Below, piece by piece: positions 29,994-41,028 of a stretch of 64,000 nt of DNA. A model generated the notes under the pieces. That model searched no databases, was not told the DNA's origin, and saw only the letters and a list, made by a program, of their open reading frames with translations. The stretch lies in assembly GCF_000208925.1 (NCBI RefSeq), contig NW_001914900.1, forward strand, positions 17,724-81,723, read 5' to 3'. Position 1 is the first letter of the stretch. The number at the start of each line of letters is the position of its first letter. The translations under genes were made by a program, and so were the position numbers. The DNA is from Entamoeba histolytica HM-1:IMSS. Its lineage: Eukaryota; Evosea; Mastigamoebida; Endamoebidae.

Positions 29994-31427
29994 ATGTTTG
30001 TTACTTATGGAAAAATTAAAGTAATTCAACATTTTGTCTTTTGTTCATGTTCTATTGATGAATTTGATTATGATGTATTCATTCCAGAAAAAAATCGAAA
30101 TTTTTCATTACAAGATGATATAGTTAAAATAAATATATTTCCTTTATACAAATGGACTACTTCAATTGTTAATTTCTCAGAAAATATTTTAGGTATTAAT
30201 GAAATAAAAAAATTCTTTAACCAAAGAGGGAATGTAATGAATTATTTAATACAAAATAAATTGGATGAAAGTGATGTTACTCAAGAAGCAATTAAAGAAG
30301 AAAGAATATTTCAAAATTTAAGATTAATTCCTGTTGGAGAAGTACTTTCAATTAATAATCCAACTGATATTGAAGGTGTTACTGGAATTATTGAATGTGA
30401 ACTCTTTTATCCAGATGATGATAATCTTCCAATTATCCAAACAAAAGAAAAAGGTACAAAACGAGTAATTGGAACATATAATAGAAAAGATAAATTGTTT
30501 ATTCCACAAGTAAAGAACGAAAAACCAAATATACCTTATAATAGAGTAATACCAACTAATCAAATTAATACTTTAGAAAGAAAAAAATCAATAATAAATG
30601 AAATAATGCTTAAATATCCAAATCTACCAAGAATTAATATAACTTCAAAAGATATTATTACTATTGACTCTACAAAAACTTCCTTTTTGGATGATGCTAT
30701 TCATTTTTCATTAAAAGAAAATAATCATTTAGAAATTGGTATTCATTGTACTGATTATTCTGATGAAATTGATATATTTGGAGAAGAGTTTGAACGTGCA
30801 AGAAAATTAAGAAAAGGGATAGGAGGAAGATCCAGATTATTTAATTATCAATTTTTAGAATCAAACTCATTAAGACTTGGAAAGAAAAGTAAAGCCTTTT
30901 CTATTATTTTTGACATAGACTTAACAAAAAAGGAAATTGTACATATTCAATATGGAAAAACAATAATTCTTATTAAAGCACAATTAACATTTGAAGAATT
31001 TGATTTAATTTCAAAAGGTAATATAAATAATATTCAACAATTAAAACTATATGGTTTAACATTGGATAAATTAAAGTCATACATTGATACCATTATTAAG
31101 TGTGGTAAGTTATTGTATGGAGAAAAATATATTGATAATGGAGAACAAAATACTAGTATTGGAGAAGGTGTAATTCATAAGTTTGGTAACGACTTTAATA
31201 GGCGTTTAGGATGTCATCTTCAACAAGTCTATGGAGATGTTGCTTTGATTAAAAAAAGCTCACATGGTATTTATGCTTCTTTTAGAAGTCCATTAAGAAA
31301 ATTTAATGATTTATGTGTACTTCGTCAGATTGAGTCTATGGCTAGGTCTATGTCAAAAGAAGATATGACTTTGTGGGTATGTGGAGTTGATAATCATGAG
31401 TTCAAACGATTGTTTGATTTATATTAA
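29994..31427 (+). CDS. Compact RNase II / DIS3-like (RNB) protein with an altered metal site
   Basis: A 477-residue protein. The N-terminus has a cold-shock-like strand pair resembling Rrp44/RNase R (FDYDVFIPEKNRNFSLQDDIV, split around residues 24-44). The RNB signature follows: TIDSTKTSFLDDA at 223-235, aligned with TIDSxxTEDMDDA of RNase II, and EIGIHCTDYSDEI. The late motif FRSPLRKFNDLCVLRQI matches TSPIRRYxDLxVHRxL. Of the four metal-binding Asp residues, 225, 233 and 234 are kept, but the one equivalent to E. coli Asp207 is Phe231. No S1 domain follows. Family members degrade RNA 3' to 5'. This one may be weak or inactive (inference). Confidence 0.75.
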   Translation: MFVTYGKIKVIQHFVFCSCSIDEFDYDVFIPEKNRNFSLQDDIVKINIFPLYKWTTSIVNFSENILGINEIKKFFNQRGNVMNYLIQNKLDESDVTQEAIKEERIFQNLRLIPVGEVLSINNPTDIEGVTGIIECELFYPDDDNLPIIQTKEKGTKRVIGTYNRKDKLFIPQVKNEKPNIPYNRVIPTNQINTLERKKSIINEIMLKYPNLPRINITSKDIITIDSTKTSFLDDAIHFSLKENNHLEIGIHCTDYSDEIDIFGEEFERARKLRKGIGGRSRLFNYQFLESNSLRLGKKSKAFSIIFDIDLTKKEIVHIQYGKTIILIKAQLTFEEFDLISKGNINNIQQLKLYGLTLDKLKSYIDTIIKCGKLLYGEKYIDNGEQNTSIGEGVIHKFGNDFNRRLGCHLQQVYGDVALIKKSSHGIYASFRSPLRKFNDLCVLRQIESMARSMSKEDMTLWVCGVDNHEFKRLFDLY

Positions 31428-31701
31428 TTATGTTTTTCTCTTTTCTTTTTTTGTTTTTATACAGAAAAGTTTTATTTATCTTTAATGGAATCTAAATATC
31501 TTTGTTTCCTTTGATTAAAAACTACAAAATAAACTTCAAAATTAAACTTGAGATGAATAGTAAAAGAACTAATAAAAACTATTAAACACCAAAAAAGATA
31601 AAAAAGGATTTTGTAAAAATAACGAAAAAAAGAGAGCAAAAAAATGGGAAAAAACGGGAATAGGAAGGAAATAAGAAGAGAAGGAAGTTGATAAAGATAA
31701 A

Positions 31702-31705
31702 GAAC
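31702..31705 (+). promoter_or_regulatory. GAAC box of the cortexillin-like gene
   Basis: AAAGAACTTGAAAAG has GAAC at 31702-31705, about 37 nt before ATG 31742. It is nearly identical to the box before the filamin rod gene (AAAGAACTTGAAAAC), so the two actin-related genes share the element and its flank. Confidence 0.45.
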
Positions 31706-31741
31706 TTGAAAAGAGGAAATCAAAACCAAACGAAAAGAGAA

Positions 31742-33424
31742 ATGAGTCAACAACAAGGAAATAATAAAGAAGCAGGATGGGTTAGAGTCCAAATTCAATT
31801 ATTCACATTATGGATGGATGAAGTACTTCAACAAAGACAAATGGGAGTAAAAGATTTAGCTGTTGATCTTAAAGATGGAATTCGAGTCATTAACTTCTTT
31901 GAATTACTTTCAGGAAAGACATTAAAAGAAAAATATGATTTAAGACCAAAGAATCGTATTCAAATGGTTCATAATTTACATTTAGCAATGCAATTTCTTG
32001 AAAAAGAAATGTTAGTAAGAAATCCAGGATGTTTTGCAGAAGATGTAGTTGATGCAGATATTCATGGAGTTAAATTAATTTTAGGTCTTCTTTATACATT
32101 ATATAGAAAATATAGACTAAGTGTATTAGTTGATAAAAAGAAAGGAAAAAGTATGAAGGAAGAAGATGCACTTTTAGAATGGGTAAAAGAAGTTACTGAT
32201 GGATATGGAGTTACTGTAGAAAATTTCAAACATTCTTTTAATGATGGTAAAGTGTATTTAGCATTAGCCCATGTTATTAGTAATAAATCATTTGACTATG
32301 ATGAATTTAAAGATAAATCAAGAACTGAAATTCTTGAAAAAGCCTTTAGTGTTGCTGAAGAGAATGGTATTCATAGATTATTGATGGTTGATGAAGTAGC
32401 TAATGGAGATATTGATGAGCGTGCATTAGTACTTTATACTTCATTATATCATCATGAATATCTTAAAAGAAAAGAAATGGAAGCATTACAAGGAGATGTA
32501 GAGAAAAATCAAGCACAACTTGAACTTGAAGCAAAATCTAAAGATGATTTAATTAAATTGAATGTTGAATTAAAAACTCAACATGAAACACTTACTAATG
32601 AACTTAATGATATGGAGAAACAATTAGTTGAAAAGCGATTAGTATTAACTGACTTACAAAAGAAAGGAGTTGAATTAGATCAAACTCTTGTTGAAAAGAA
32701 AGAGTCATTTGGTAAAATTGATTTAGAAAAGAATGATAGTGAAGTTAATTTAAAAGCAGCAGAAGTATTATTTAATCAATTAACTGAAAAATATGAAAAC
32801 TTTACAGCAGTTGGAGAAGATGATAAAGAAGAAATTAATGATTTAACTAAAGAAATAGAAGAAATTAGAAAAATGGTAGAAGAAAGAAAGAAACAATTAG
32901 CTGAAATGAAAGAAAAAGAAGGAGAATCAATGGCAAGTAAATTTGTAGAAGAAAATAAAAGGTCAGCCGAATTAGGAGATAAGAAGACTGATTTAGTTGA
33001 AGAAATAGAAGAATTAGAAGAAGAAGTTAGTGTATTAAAGAAAACAGTTCAAACAGCACAAGATGATTGTGATGAAGATAAGAAAGATTTAGAAAAAGCA
33101 GGAGAATTACAAAAATTGTATTTAAATATTCAACCATTAGAAGAAAATTTGAGAAGACAAATTGTCGATTTACATAAATGGGCTCCTTATTTGAAAAGTG
33201 AAGAAGGATTTGGACAAGAAGATCCAAAACTAAAAACACTAAACGAACCAAAAGAAGGTGATTATAAAGAAGTCTTTAAGGAAATGGCAGAAGACTTAGA
33301 AAAAGAAAATGATGAAGTTGGAAAAATATTAGTTCAATTAAAGAAAGAACAATTACAAAAAGAACAAAAGAAAACTGCAAAAGTTGGTGTTAAAAAACCA
33401 GTAGTAAAGAAAGATAAGAAATAA
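31742..33424 (+). CDS. Tandem calponin-homology, coiled-coil actin-binding protein (cortexillin-like)
   Basis: A 560-residue protein from the ATG at 31742; an in-frame start at 31688 would add 18 residues across the leader. CH1 covers about 10-125 (LFTLWMDEVL, DLKDGIRVINFFELLSG) and CH2 about 140-245 (ALLEWVKEVT, SFNDGKVYLALAH). A long coiled coil follows from about 250 to 460, and a C-terminal segment with a DLHKWAPYL motif and a Lys-rich end closes the protein. There are no spectrin repeats, EF hands or filamin repeats, so alpha-actinin and filamin are excluded. Cortexillins of amoebae have this layout and bundle actin in the cortex and cleavage furrow. The name is by architecture. Confidence 0.85.
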   Translation: MSQQQGNNKEAGWVRVQIQLFTLWMDEVLQQRQMGVKDLAVDLKDGIRVINFFELLSGKTLKEKYDLRPKNRIQMVHNLHLAMQFLEKEMLVRNPGCFAEDVVDADIHGVKLILGLLYTLYRKYRLSVLVDKKKGKSMKEEDALLEWVKEVTDGYGVTVENFKHSFNDGKVYLALAHVISNKSFDYDEFKDKSRTEILEKAFSVAEENGIHRLLMVDEVANGDIDERALVLYTSLYHHEYLKRKEMEALQGDVEKNQAQLELEAKSKDDLIKLNVELKTQHETLTNELNDMEKQLVEKRLVLTDLQKKGVELDQTLVEKKESFGKIDLEKNDSEVNLKAAEVLFNQLTEKYENFTAVGEDDKEEINDLTKEIEEIRKMVEERKKQLAEMKEKEGESMASKFVEENKRSAELGDKKTDLVEEIEELEEEVSVLKKTVQTAQDDCDEDKKDLEKAGELQKLYLNIQPLEENLRRQIVDLHKWAPYLKSEEGFGQEDPKLKTLNEPKEGDYKEVFKEMAEDLEKENDEVGKILVQLKKEQLQKEQKKTAKVGVKKPVVKKDKK

Positions 33425-33506
33425 TCATTTAATACTTTTTATTATTTTTATTAATTATTTATTCATATAAATAAAACAATAAAAAAGAAATAGAATTGAA
33501 TGATAT

Positions 33507-36500
33507 TTAAGCCATTCCAAATCCTTGGTTACATTCAGAAATAGCCATTAATAATTTATCTTTTAAAACATCTAATGTTTGATACTCTGGTATATCAATT
33601 GTATTAAAGCAGGTATGAGCAACTGGTAATTTTTCGCTACATGAAATTCTTTGAATAGTAAATGGCATTTTACCTCCATTTCCCATCAAATTTTTAAAAC
33701 CTCCTAAAGGTACTTTTGATGATCCAGTAACAAATTGTAATAATAAAACTTTTTGTCTTTGTTCCATTTCATTAAATATTTCCCAGAACCATTGAATAAC
33801 AGGGCTTTGAAGAGTATATCCTCTATATTCAGTATTTGCCATAAAATCTTCAGTATCTATATCAGGCATTCCAGAAATAAGAAGTTCTAATTCTGTGTCA
33901 TAGAAACAACTAATCATTTCAAATGGAATAATAGAATAGAACCCTTCTTTGAATAAGTCTATCTGTTTTTTAACAGATTTATTTAATTTATAATCAACCA
34001 ATAGCTTTACATAAACTTGTTTATTTTTATCAGTAACATCAATATTTCTTCCATTGGGAATTAAATCATCAATAATTGTTTTTCCAAACTCTTCTCTTTC
34101 ATAACAAAACTTCATTTCTAATCCTTCAACATTATTTTCTAATAACCATTTAAGATTTTTATAAAATTGTTGGTCTACACTTTCCATATCACTTAAAGTA
34201 ACTTCTTGTTGTAATAATGCTTTGTACATACTTTTTGTAAAATTAACATCAAGGAACTCTCCATCATAAACAGTTTTTGCTACAACCCTTCCAATAAATT
34301 TATATAATTCAATATCTCCAAATACTGCTGACATTGGATTTGGTTGGAAGTGACCATCATCGGTTGGCATAAATAATAAATAATCAGCATTAAACATTGA
34401 GGTAGCAATAACTCGAAGCCATTCTTTTCTTAATCCACCCATATCAATTCCTTGCTCTCCAACAAATTTAACTTTTAACCTTCCTTTCAAATCATCATTT
34501 GTAGCAAACATCAATTGTGAATAACTTTCTTGGAAGATATTATTTCTATGAACTGAAATATAAAATCCTCTTCTTGAATGTCTTTTTTGCTCTTTCTTTA
34601 TTTGTTTTCTAAAAATTTGTGCTTTGGCTTCAAACGTCAAATATTTGGGATATCTAGACAATAAATTGAACGATGTTTTTAGTAATTGTGGTTCTATTCG
34701 AATAATTTTTTCTACCATTTCTTTGTATTTATCCAAGAACATATCAATTGACTTGAAAGTTTTTAATAAATTTGGTTTGGCTGCAATACAGAAATTCAAA
34801 TAGCAATATGCTATTTCTAATAATATTTTCCTCATGTTTCTATACTTTTTAATTAAGTCATCTAATGTTTTTAATGATTGTTCTGTAAACAGCTCAGTAA
34901 AGGAACTAATTAAAGGAAGGCCATTTTTAATATTTTGATCAATTGTTGCATTTATACATAAACAAAAAGATAAAATGACGTCAAGGTCTTCGTGTGTAAA
35001 TATACCTTTTAATAAGAAATTATATTGGTCAATAATTGTTGATTTGATAGTATCAATCATTCCTGTGTTAGTAAATAATAATAAAACTGTTTGTTTGATA
35101 GCACTTTCAGAAAATATACCATATTGTTTGTTCAATGCATTGACAAATCGTTCAAATGCAAGTTTTTTAAATACAATATAATTTGTTAATTGTGTTGATG
35201 TATTAATGTTAATTAACAATTCACTAAAAGTAGCAGCAATTAAATGTTGAATAAAGATAGGTAATTCAGTTTTTTCTTCAAAAATATGTGCTACAATCGG
35301 TTGGATTAAATAGAAAAAGTCAGTTGATGTTATAGAATATTTTTTTCTATGATATAGTGTTAATAGCACTAACTTTAAAACTTTTTCTAATGAAATTATA
35401 TCAAGTTCTCCTTCAACACCTGGCAAAATAATGTGTTGGTAAATTAATGTAACAATTTCAAAATACTTTATAGATTGTTGTGAGTTATAGTAATTCATTA
35501 AACAAATTAATTTATTTAATGCAATATTTGAAAGAACATAATTATTGGCAATGAATAATTTCGTTAATGGAACAATAGCCTCAACACCATAACTTGCTTC
35601 AATATCCTCATTTGGTACTTTTAATACATTGTAATGATCGTTGTAATCTTCACTGTCCAACTCACTATCACCAGAATCATCAGAGACAATACCCCCATCA
35701 GTAAATGGTCCATACCTTGCACCTTCTCTTTGTAATTCTCTTGCCTCTGTGCGAAGGTCTTCAGGTAATAATTGTAACATTGCCTCATCAGCGTTTCTAA
35801 GAATATCTTCTCTTAGTACAGGATCTAAATCATAAATAAAATCGATTGTATTGTCTTGTTGTTGTGCATTTTGTTGAGTTTGTTGGTTTGTTGTATTATT
35901 TTGGTTTTGTGACTCTGGGTGTTGTTGGTTATATTCCTCAATGATTTCTTCTTGAAGGTTAATAGGAAGTGAGAAGAATGTAGTTGCATCAATATCAGGA
36001 GGTAATGGTCTTCCATTGAACAAACGTTCGTTTTGTTCTTGTTCATTTTGTTGTATTTCTTCATTCTGCACCTCTTCTTGTTCTTGTGTTTCTTGGCTTT
36101 CATCCGAACTAAATAAATCAGTACCAGGCATTATAAAATCTTCTTGGTTAGGTTGTTGTGGTACTTCATTTTGATTTGTTTGTTCTTGAGATTGTGGCAC
36201 TTGGTTCTCTTGAGCTGGTTGTTCATTTTGGTTAACTTCCATTTGGCTTGGTTGTTCTTGTTGGTTAGTAATACGAGAGTGTATCCCTGTTTGTGAGTTA
36301 TTTGGTATGTTTTGGTGTTCTCCTTCACCAAAATCAAACATGTACATGGAGTTATCGTTTTGTAATAATTCATCCTCGCCTCTATGTTCTTCTAAGCGTT
36401 GAATTTGCTGGGCAATACTTTGTGCTGCTTCACTTAGTCTTTGGTGAATATTGTCATTATTCTGACTAGATTCATAACCATTTAAATGTTCATGTTGTTC

Positions 36501-39500
36501 ATGGCTATCATCACTACTATCTGTTCTGTCATGATTTTCTAGGTCATTTACTTGTCTATGTGCTTCTGTAGAGTCTTCATGATTAAGTTGTTCATTTTGA
36601 TGGCTAGAGGTTTGTTCATATCCTTCACTTGTCAAATCAAACAAACTTTCCAATCCAAAATCATCAACTTCACTTACTTTCTTTTCATCATTAGACTCAG
36701 TAGATAATTTTTGTTGGTGTTTAATAATTTTAACAATTGTATCATTTATTAAATTACTTTGTTGTTCTTGAATGTATTCTTGGGTTGTTTTAATAACATC
36801 TATTTTGGTGGTTTTGGATTTCATTGAAAATGGAACCATAACTTTAAAGTCTTCTTTTACACTTTCTATTGGAATATTTTTAATAATCCGTTGTTCTTTA
36901 CAACTTTGAATAAGTGCTTCATTTAAATTTGCTTTTATGTCTTTCATTTCATTAATAACATTTAATGAACTTAACAATTGATCAGTTTCTTTAACAATTG
37001 AAGTAATTACAATATATGGACTTAATCTAATCTTCATGAGCCTTTTTATTATTTCGTAAATTTCATTTTCTTTTATTTGGTTAAGTCTAGATACAACAGT
37101 AAAATAAACTATATCGAAATATGCTGCTCTAATATTCATTATTTCTATGTATTTTTCCATTTGGAATTGACATTTTTGAATAGTTTGATCAATGTTTTCA
37201 ATTCTTTCAATAATCCTTTTTACAGTAACCATAGAAATATTTGGTATACTAGACTCTGACTTATGGTTTATTACAGGAGTTTTGTCATATGACTCATTAT
37301 GGAAAATTCGGATTAACAAGAGAGGGTCTTGTCCTATGTTACTTTCAATACTTTGAATAAACTCCATAACGTCAAATTTCCATTCACTTGGTTCTTGTAA
37401 TATTTTGATCAATCGTAACATTATATTCATTAAATAATATGAATTTTTATTTTGATATTCTAAATGTTCAATACCATATTCAACAAGTTCAATAATTCTT
37501 GACTTCTGGTCATCAAAAATAATATTATTACTTTTCCAAATATGCAAAATATTTGCAAATATTTCTCTTTCTCCTTGTTGATGTTGATTGAATTCTTTTT
37601 TGATTAAACAAATAAGATCAAACAATTTTGAATTGTCTTCAGTTTTGTTATTACACAACTTTTTTATAACAGTTAAAATGCCATCAGTAATATGATTAGT
37701 AGAAAGAATTTTATCTTGGAGTGTATTTATTTCGTCTAAATAAAATAAAATATCAGTATATGCAGAAGATAACATAATATTTGAAAGAATAGTTTCATAT
37801 GAGAAAGATTCAATTTGTTGTTTGAGGTAATAAAAATAATTCTTTTGAATTTTTACAGTGAACTGGACAAATGGCTCAGGTCTTTCTTGGAATTTATTAG
37901 GGAAAGGAGACTTTAAAATAATTAATAACGCAAGATTAATCCACGATGAATAACAATTAACTGGTAATATAAAATTCAAAGGAGATGCTAAAATATCAAA
38001 TAACTTTCTATATAACTTAAATGAATCTCCAAAAAATGATTTTTCATGAAGAACTTTAGTAATTAAAAAGTCATAAAATAACTTTAAAGGAATAAATGTT
38101 AACTCATCATGTTCTTTTGAATAATGTTGTAATAAAGTAATATAATACTTAACCATATTATCAATATAAGTTGGCATTTTTAAAGACTTCTTAAATTTTA
38201 TAAAATCATTATTATCAATAAACCACAATAATCCAATACTCATCTCTTTTTCAAATTCTTGAGACATTAAAGATGGTAATAATACAATTGAACAAAAATC
38301 ATTTAAAATGGTTGTTGGTTCTGCAAGAATATATAAAATATAATCAAAAATTGCAATAACACGATATCTTTTATCAATAGTATTAGTAGTAGTAAATCTA
38401 AATAATTGTGGATTGAAATTTGGTAATTGAATAATTTCTTGATAATATCTTTTAAAAATTTCTTTTATATAACTAGTTACATGTTCTTTAGGAATAGAGT
38501 TAATTAAAAAATGAGATTCTTCATTATACAAATAAATCTTATTTAGTAAAACAGATATCTTATAAAGTTCCATATTAGTAACATATTCATTGTTTGATAA
38601 CTTATTATAAATATTTTGAAACATTTCTTTAACTAATATAATATAAACCGTACTAAAACGTTCATTAGAAACCAAATTAATTTCAATCGTTCTAAAATAT
38701 TCATATGGTACATTTATTTCCATTCTCTTTTCAATAATTTTCTTTACATCTTTCTTTTTCATTCTATCCCCAAATGAACATAAAATATCCCCAAAATTTA
38801 ATGCTGTTCTAACATAATACAATGCATTATTTTTACCAATACTTTCTTCAAATAATTCAATACCATATCTGTCATATATTTCTATTTGTTTTTCTTGCAT
38901 TGACATTCTATTTTCTGAATACAACAATGGTGATCCATAACTAAAACGATATTTGTCTTTAATACTTTCAATGTTCCAATAAAAACTGTCATTAATTTTA
39001 TCTGCATTACATTCTTTAGCTATACAATCTATAATGTTACATGAATCAATTACTAATTGACTCAATAATTCTTTTGAAATCATTTGAAGATTTCTGTAAT
39101 TTTCATGAACACTACTCCATACATCCCTTCCTCCATATCTTAAACATAACAAAATACAGTTTATCATTAAAGAGTTAATATTATCATCACCACTGAATGC
39201 ATCTGTATTTCTTAATTGTTTCATAAAAGAAGTATAATTGCTAATAACCTCACTTAATACAACAGGATCATCTCCATCTATTACATTAAGTAATGGAAAA
39301 TGTTCATCACTTTTCTTCAATATTTCAATAGTTTGTCTAATACATGTTAAAGTCTTCTCAAATATTTTTGTTGCAATTGGACTTCCAATAAATTTTAAAT
39401 AGAATCTAAATAAAATATTTTCTTGAAAAATACTAGAAAGAAAATCATAATTTAATGAATTGGCAATAAAAAAATCAACGACTAATTGAACATGTTCTTC

Positions 39501-40757
39501 ATTAACATGTGACATAGTAGAAATAATTGTCTCTGCAAATAATGAATAAATTTTACATATATCTCTCGAATTACTATTAACTTTTTTTAAATAGTCATAG
39601 AATAAATCATTTCGTTGTTTTGTATTACCTTTAAAATTTGAGTGATCTTTAATAACAGAGAATATCCATCTATGAGCATATTCAGGAAGATCAGTTGAAG
39701 TGATATAAGGAATAACATATGAAAATTCAATTTGAGAAGTAATTTTTTCAATAATTTTCTTTGCAAAATATTTATCTTCAATAGACAATTCATTAATTAA
39801 TCCATCTTCATGAATAATTTCTGATGAAGTAAGAAGGTCAGATTGGGGTTGAAGTTTATCTTGAGATAATAATGAAATAGCCTTTTTAACTACTTCACTA
39901 AAACTTTCAATGAATATAATTCTATCTTTAAATAAATAAAATAAATTTCGAGTTTGAGGTACTTCCAATAAATGATTAAAAATAACAAATGGAAATTGAT
40001 ATGATTCAAGATTTAATTCGTCAGGTATTAAACACATTTGACTTGCAACATTTAATGCAAATAAATCATTCCATAAAGTAATAGTTTTGTTATTATTTTT
40101 AATCCACCATAATAAACGAGAGTCTGCTAAAAGTTGAATAGATTGACATTGATAAATTAATTGATAATAATCAATTTTATATTCAATAGAATTTTTTTGT
40201 AATTCTGTTTGTAATAATAGTTCAAATGAATTTAATTTCTCTAAATTAAATGGTAAATAAAAGTCATTTTTAATAAATGTATTTACTGTTGTAATAAAAC
40301 TACATGTTGGATTAAACATATATGACAATGAAATAAAACATGTTGTTAAATACAAATTATTACATAACAAAAATCGTTCAAAGAAATGGAACATTATTCT
40401 GTTTTCATTATGAATAGAAAGAACAGAAAAATATTGTTTAATGATAAAAAATGCATTTATAAATTCTTTCATTAATTCCTCTAATTGTTTAACATTTTGA
40501 TGAGATAAATCAGCAATGAAAATTCCATTATTATTAATTACAGGAATATTATAAAATACGTTAAATACACTATTGGCAAGAAATGGAATAAGTGTAAAAA
40601 TATTTTTTTTTAATTCCCTTGGAAGTGGAGATTGGTTATACTTTTGTAATGAATTTATAAGTATTTCAATGTCATTTGTTTGATAAAATTGTATAATATT
40701 TGAAAGTGATTTAGGGCAATACTCAGACACCCTAAAGAAGTTTATTTGTTTAGACAT
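33507..40757 (-). CDS. Giant HECT E3 ubiquitin ligase, HUWE1/Tom1 type
   Basis: A 2416-residue protein, the largest in the window. The last 350 residues are a HECT domain: HFQPNPMSAVFGDIELYKFI, IGRVVAKTVYDGEF and FMANTEYRGY, with the catalytic Cys at 2383 in LPVAHTCFNTIDIPEY. The first 1350 residues are helical, fitting the armadillo-like arms of HUWE1/Tom1. A Gln/Glu/Asn-rich acidic region of about 300 residues follows (roughly 36000-36650 on the map). Near its end, LDPVLREDILRNADEA and LLPEDLRTEAREL resemble the ubiquitin-binding motif region of HUWE1. HUWE1 and Tom1 ubiquitinate many nuclear and ribosome-related targets. Two GAAC boxes (40777-40780 and 40786-40789 as GTTC) lie upstream. 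No intron is needed. Confidence 0.9.
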   Translation of the reverse strand: MSKQINFFRVSEYCPKSLSNIIQFYQTNDIEILINSLQKYNQSPLPRELKKNIFTLIPFLANSVFNVFYNIPVINNNGIFIADLSHQNVKQLEELMKEFINAFFIIKQYFSVLSIHNENRIMFHFFERFLLCNNLYLTTCFISLSYMFNPTCSFITTVNTFIKNDFYLPFNLEKLNSFELLLQTELQKNSIEYKIDYYQLIYQCQSIQLLADSRLLWWIKNNNKTITLWNDLFALNVASQMCLIPDELNLESYQFPFVIFNHLLEVPQTRNLFYLFKDRIIFIESFSEVVKKAISLLSQDKLQPQSDLLTSSEIIHEDGLINELSIEDKYFAKKIIEKITSQIEFSYVIPYITSTDLPEYAHRWIFSVIKDHSNFKGNTKQRNDLFYDYLKKVNSNSRDICKIYSLFAETIISTMSHVNEEHVQLVVDFFIANSLNYDFLSSIFQENILFRFYLKFIGSPIATKIFEKTLTCIRQTIEILKKSDEHFPLLNVIDGDDPVVLSEVISNYTSFMKQLRNTDAFSGDDNINSLMINCILLCLRYGGRDVWSSVHENYRNLQMISKELLSQLVIDSCNIIDCIAKECNADKINDSFYWNIESIKDKYRFSYGSPLLYSENRMSMQEKQIEIYDRYGIELFEESIGKNNALYYVRTALNFGDILCSFGDRMKKKDVKKIIEKRMEINVPYEYFRTIEINLVSNERFSTVYIILVKEMFQNIYNKLSNNEYVTNMELYKISVLLNKIYLYNEESHFLINSIPKEHVTSYIKEIFKRYYQEIIQLPNFNPQLFRFTTTNTIDKRYRVIAIFDYILYILAEPTTILNDFCSIVLLPSLMSQEFEKEMSIGLLWFIDNNDFIKFKKSLKMPTYIDNMVKYYITLLQHYSKEHDELTFIPLKLFYDFLITKVLHEKSFFGDSFKLYRKLFDILASPLNFILPVNCYSSWINLALLIILKSPFPNKFQERPEPFVQFTVKIQKNYFYYLKQQIESFSYETILSNIMLSSAYTDILFYLDEINTLQDKILSTNHITDGILTVIKKLCNNKTEDNSKLFDLICLIKKEFNQHQQGEREIFANILHIWKSNNIIFDDQKSRIIELVEYGIEHLEYQNKNSYYLMNIMLRLIKILQEPSEWKFDVMEFIQSIESNIGQDPLLLIRIFHNESYDKTPVINHKSESSIPNISMVTVKRIIERIENIDQTIQKCQFQMEKYIEIMNIRAAYFDIVYFTVVSRLNQIKENEIYEIIKRLMKIRLSPYIVITSIVKETDQLLSSLNVINEMKDIKANLNEALIQSCKEQRIIKNIPIESVKEDFKVMVPFSMKSKTTKIDVIKTTQEYIQEQQSNLINDTIVKIIKHQQKLSTESNDEKKVSEVDDFGLESLFDLTSEGYEQTSSHQNEQLNHEDSTEAHRQVNDLENHDRTDSSDDSHEQHEHLNGYESSQNNDNIHQRLSEAAQSIAQQIQRLEEHRGEDELLQNDNSMYMFDFGEGEHQNIPNNSQTGIHSRITNQQEQPSQMEVNQNEQPAQENQVPQSQEQTNQNEVPQQPNQEDFIMPGTDLFSSDESQETQEQEEVQNEEIQQNEQEQNERLFNGRPLPPDIDATTFFSLPINLQEEIIEEYNQQHPESQNQNNTTNQQTQQNAQQQDNTIDFIYDLDPVLREDILRNADEAMLQLLPEDLRTEARELQREGARYGPFTDGGIVSDDSGDSELDSEDYNDHYNVLKVPNEDIEASYGVEAIVPLTKLFIANNYVLSNIALNKLICLMNYYNSQQSIKYFEIVTLIYQHIILPGVEGELDIISLEKVLKLVLLTLYHRKKYSITSTDFFYLIQPIVAHIFEEKTELPIFIQHLIAATFSELLININTSTQLTNYIVFKKLAFERFVNALNKQYGIFSESAIKQTVLLLFTNTGMIDTIKSTIIDQYNFLLKGIFTHEDLDVILSFCLCINATIDQNIKNGLPLISSFTELFTEQSLKTLDDLIKKYRNMRKILLEIAYCYLNFCIAAKPNLLKTFKSIDMFLDKYKEMVEKIIRIEPQLLKTSFNLLSRYPKYLTFEAKAQIFRKQIKKEQKRHSRRGFYISVHRNNIFQESYSQLMFATNDDLKGRLKVKFVGEQGIDMGGLRKEWLRVIATSMFNADYLLFMPTDDGHFQPNPMSAVFGDIELYKFIGRVVAKTVYDGEFLDVNFTKSMYKALLQQEVTLSDMESVDQQFYKNLKWLLENNVEGLEMKFCYEREEFGKTIIDDLIPNGRNIDVTDKNKQVYVKLLVDYKLNKSVKKQIDLFKEGFYSIIPFEMISCFYDTELELLISGMPDIDTEDFMANTEYRGYTLQSPVIQWFWEIFNEMEQRQKVLLLQFVTGSSKVPLGGFKNLMGNGGKMPFTIQRISCSEKLPVAHTCFNTIDIPEYQTLDVLKDKLLMAISECNQGFGMA

Positions 40758-40776
40758 TTCAAATTGACTTTTGTAA

Positions 40777-40789
40777 GTTCATCAAGTTC
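40777..40789 (-). promoter_or_regulatory. Paired GAAC boxes before the HECT ligase gene
   Basis: Read on the minus strand, AAGAACTTGATGAACTT contains two GAAC boxes 9 bp apart, 20-32 nt upstream of the ATG at 40757. Doubling is not seen before the other genes here. Confidence 0.4.
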
Positions 40790-41028
40790 TTTTAGACATA
40801 TTCTTTATTCAAGTTTTATTATATTTTTATAATAAAATTATAATAAACTTTCTTATGAGGTGTTGTGAAATGACAAAGATAAAACCTCAAAGTTGCAAAA
40901 TTCAAAATGATAATAAATGACTTAAATAATGCTATATATATCAATATATAAAAATAAAACAAAAAAAGAAAAAAGAAAAGAAGAGTAGAGAAGAACTAAA
41001 AATATGTAATCTAAAAAAGAGTTAAGAA

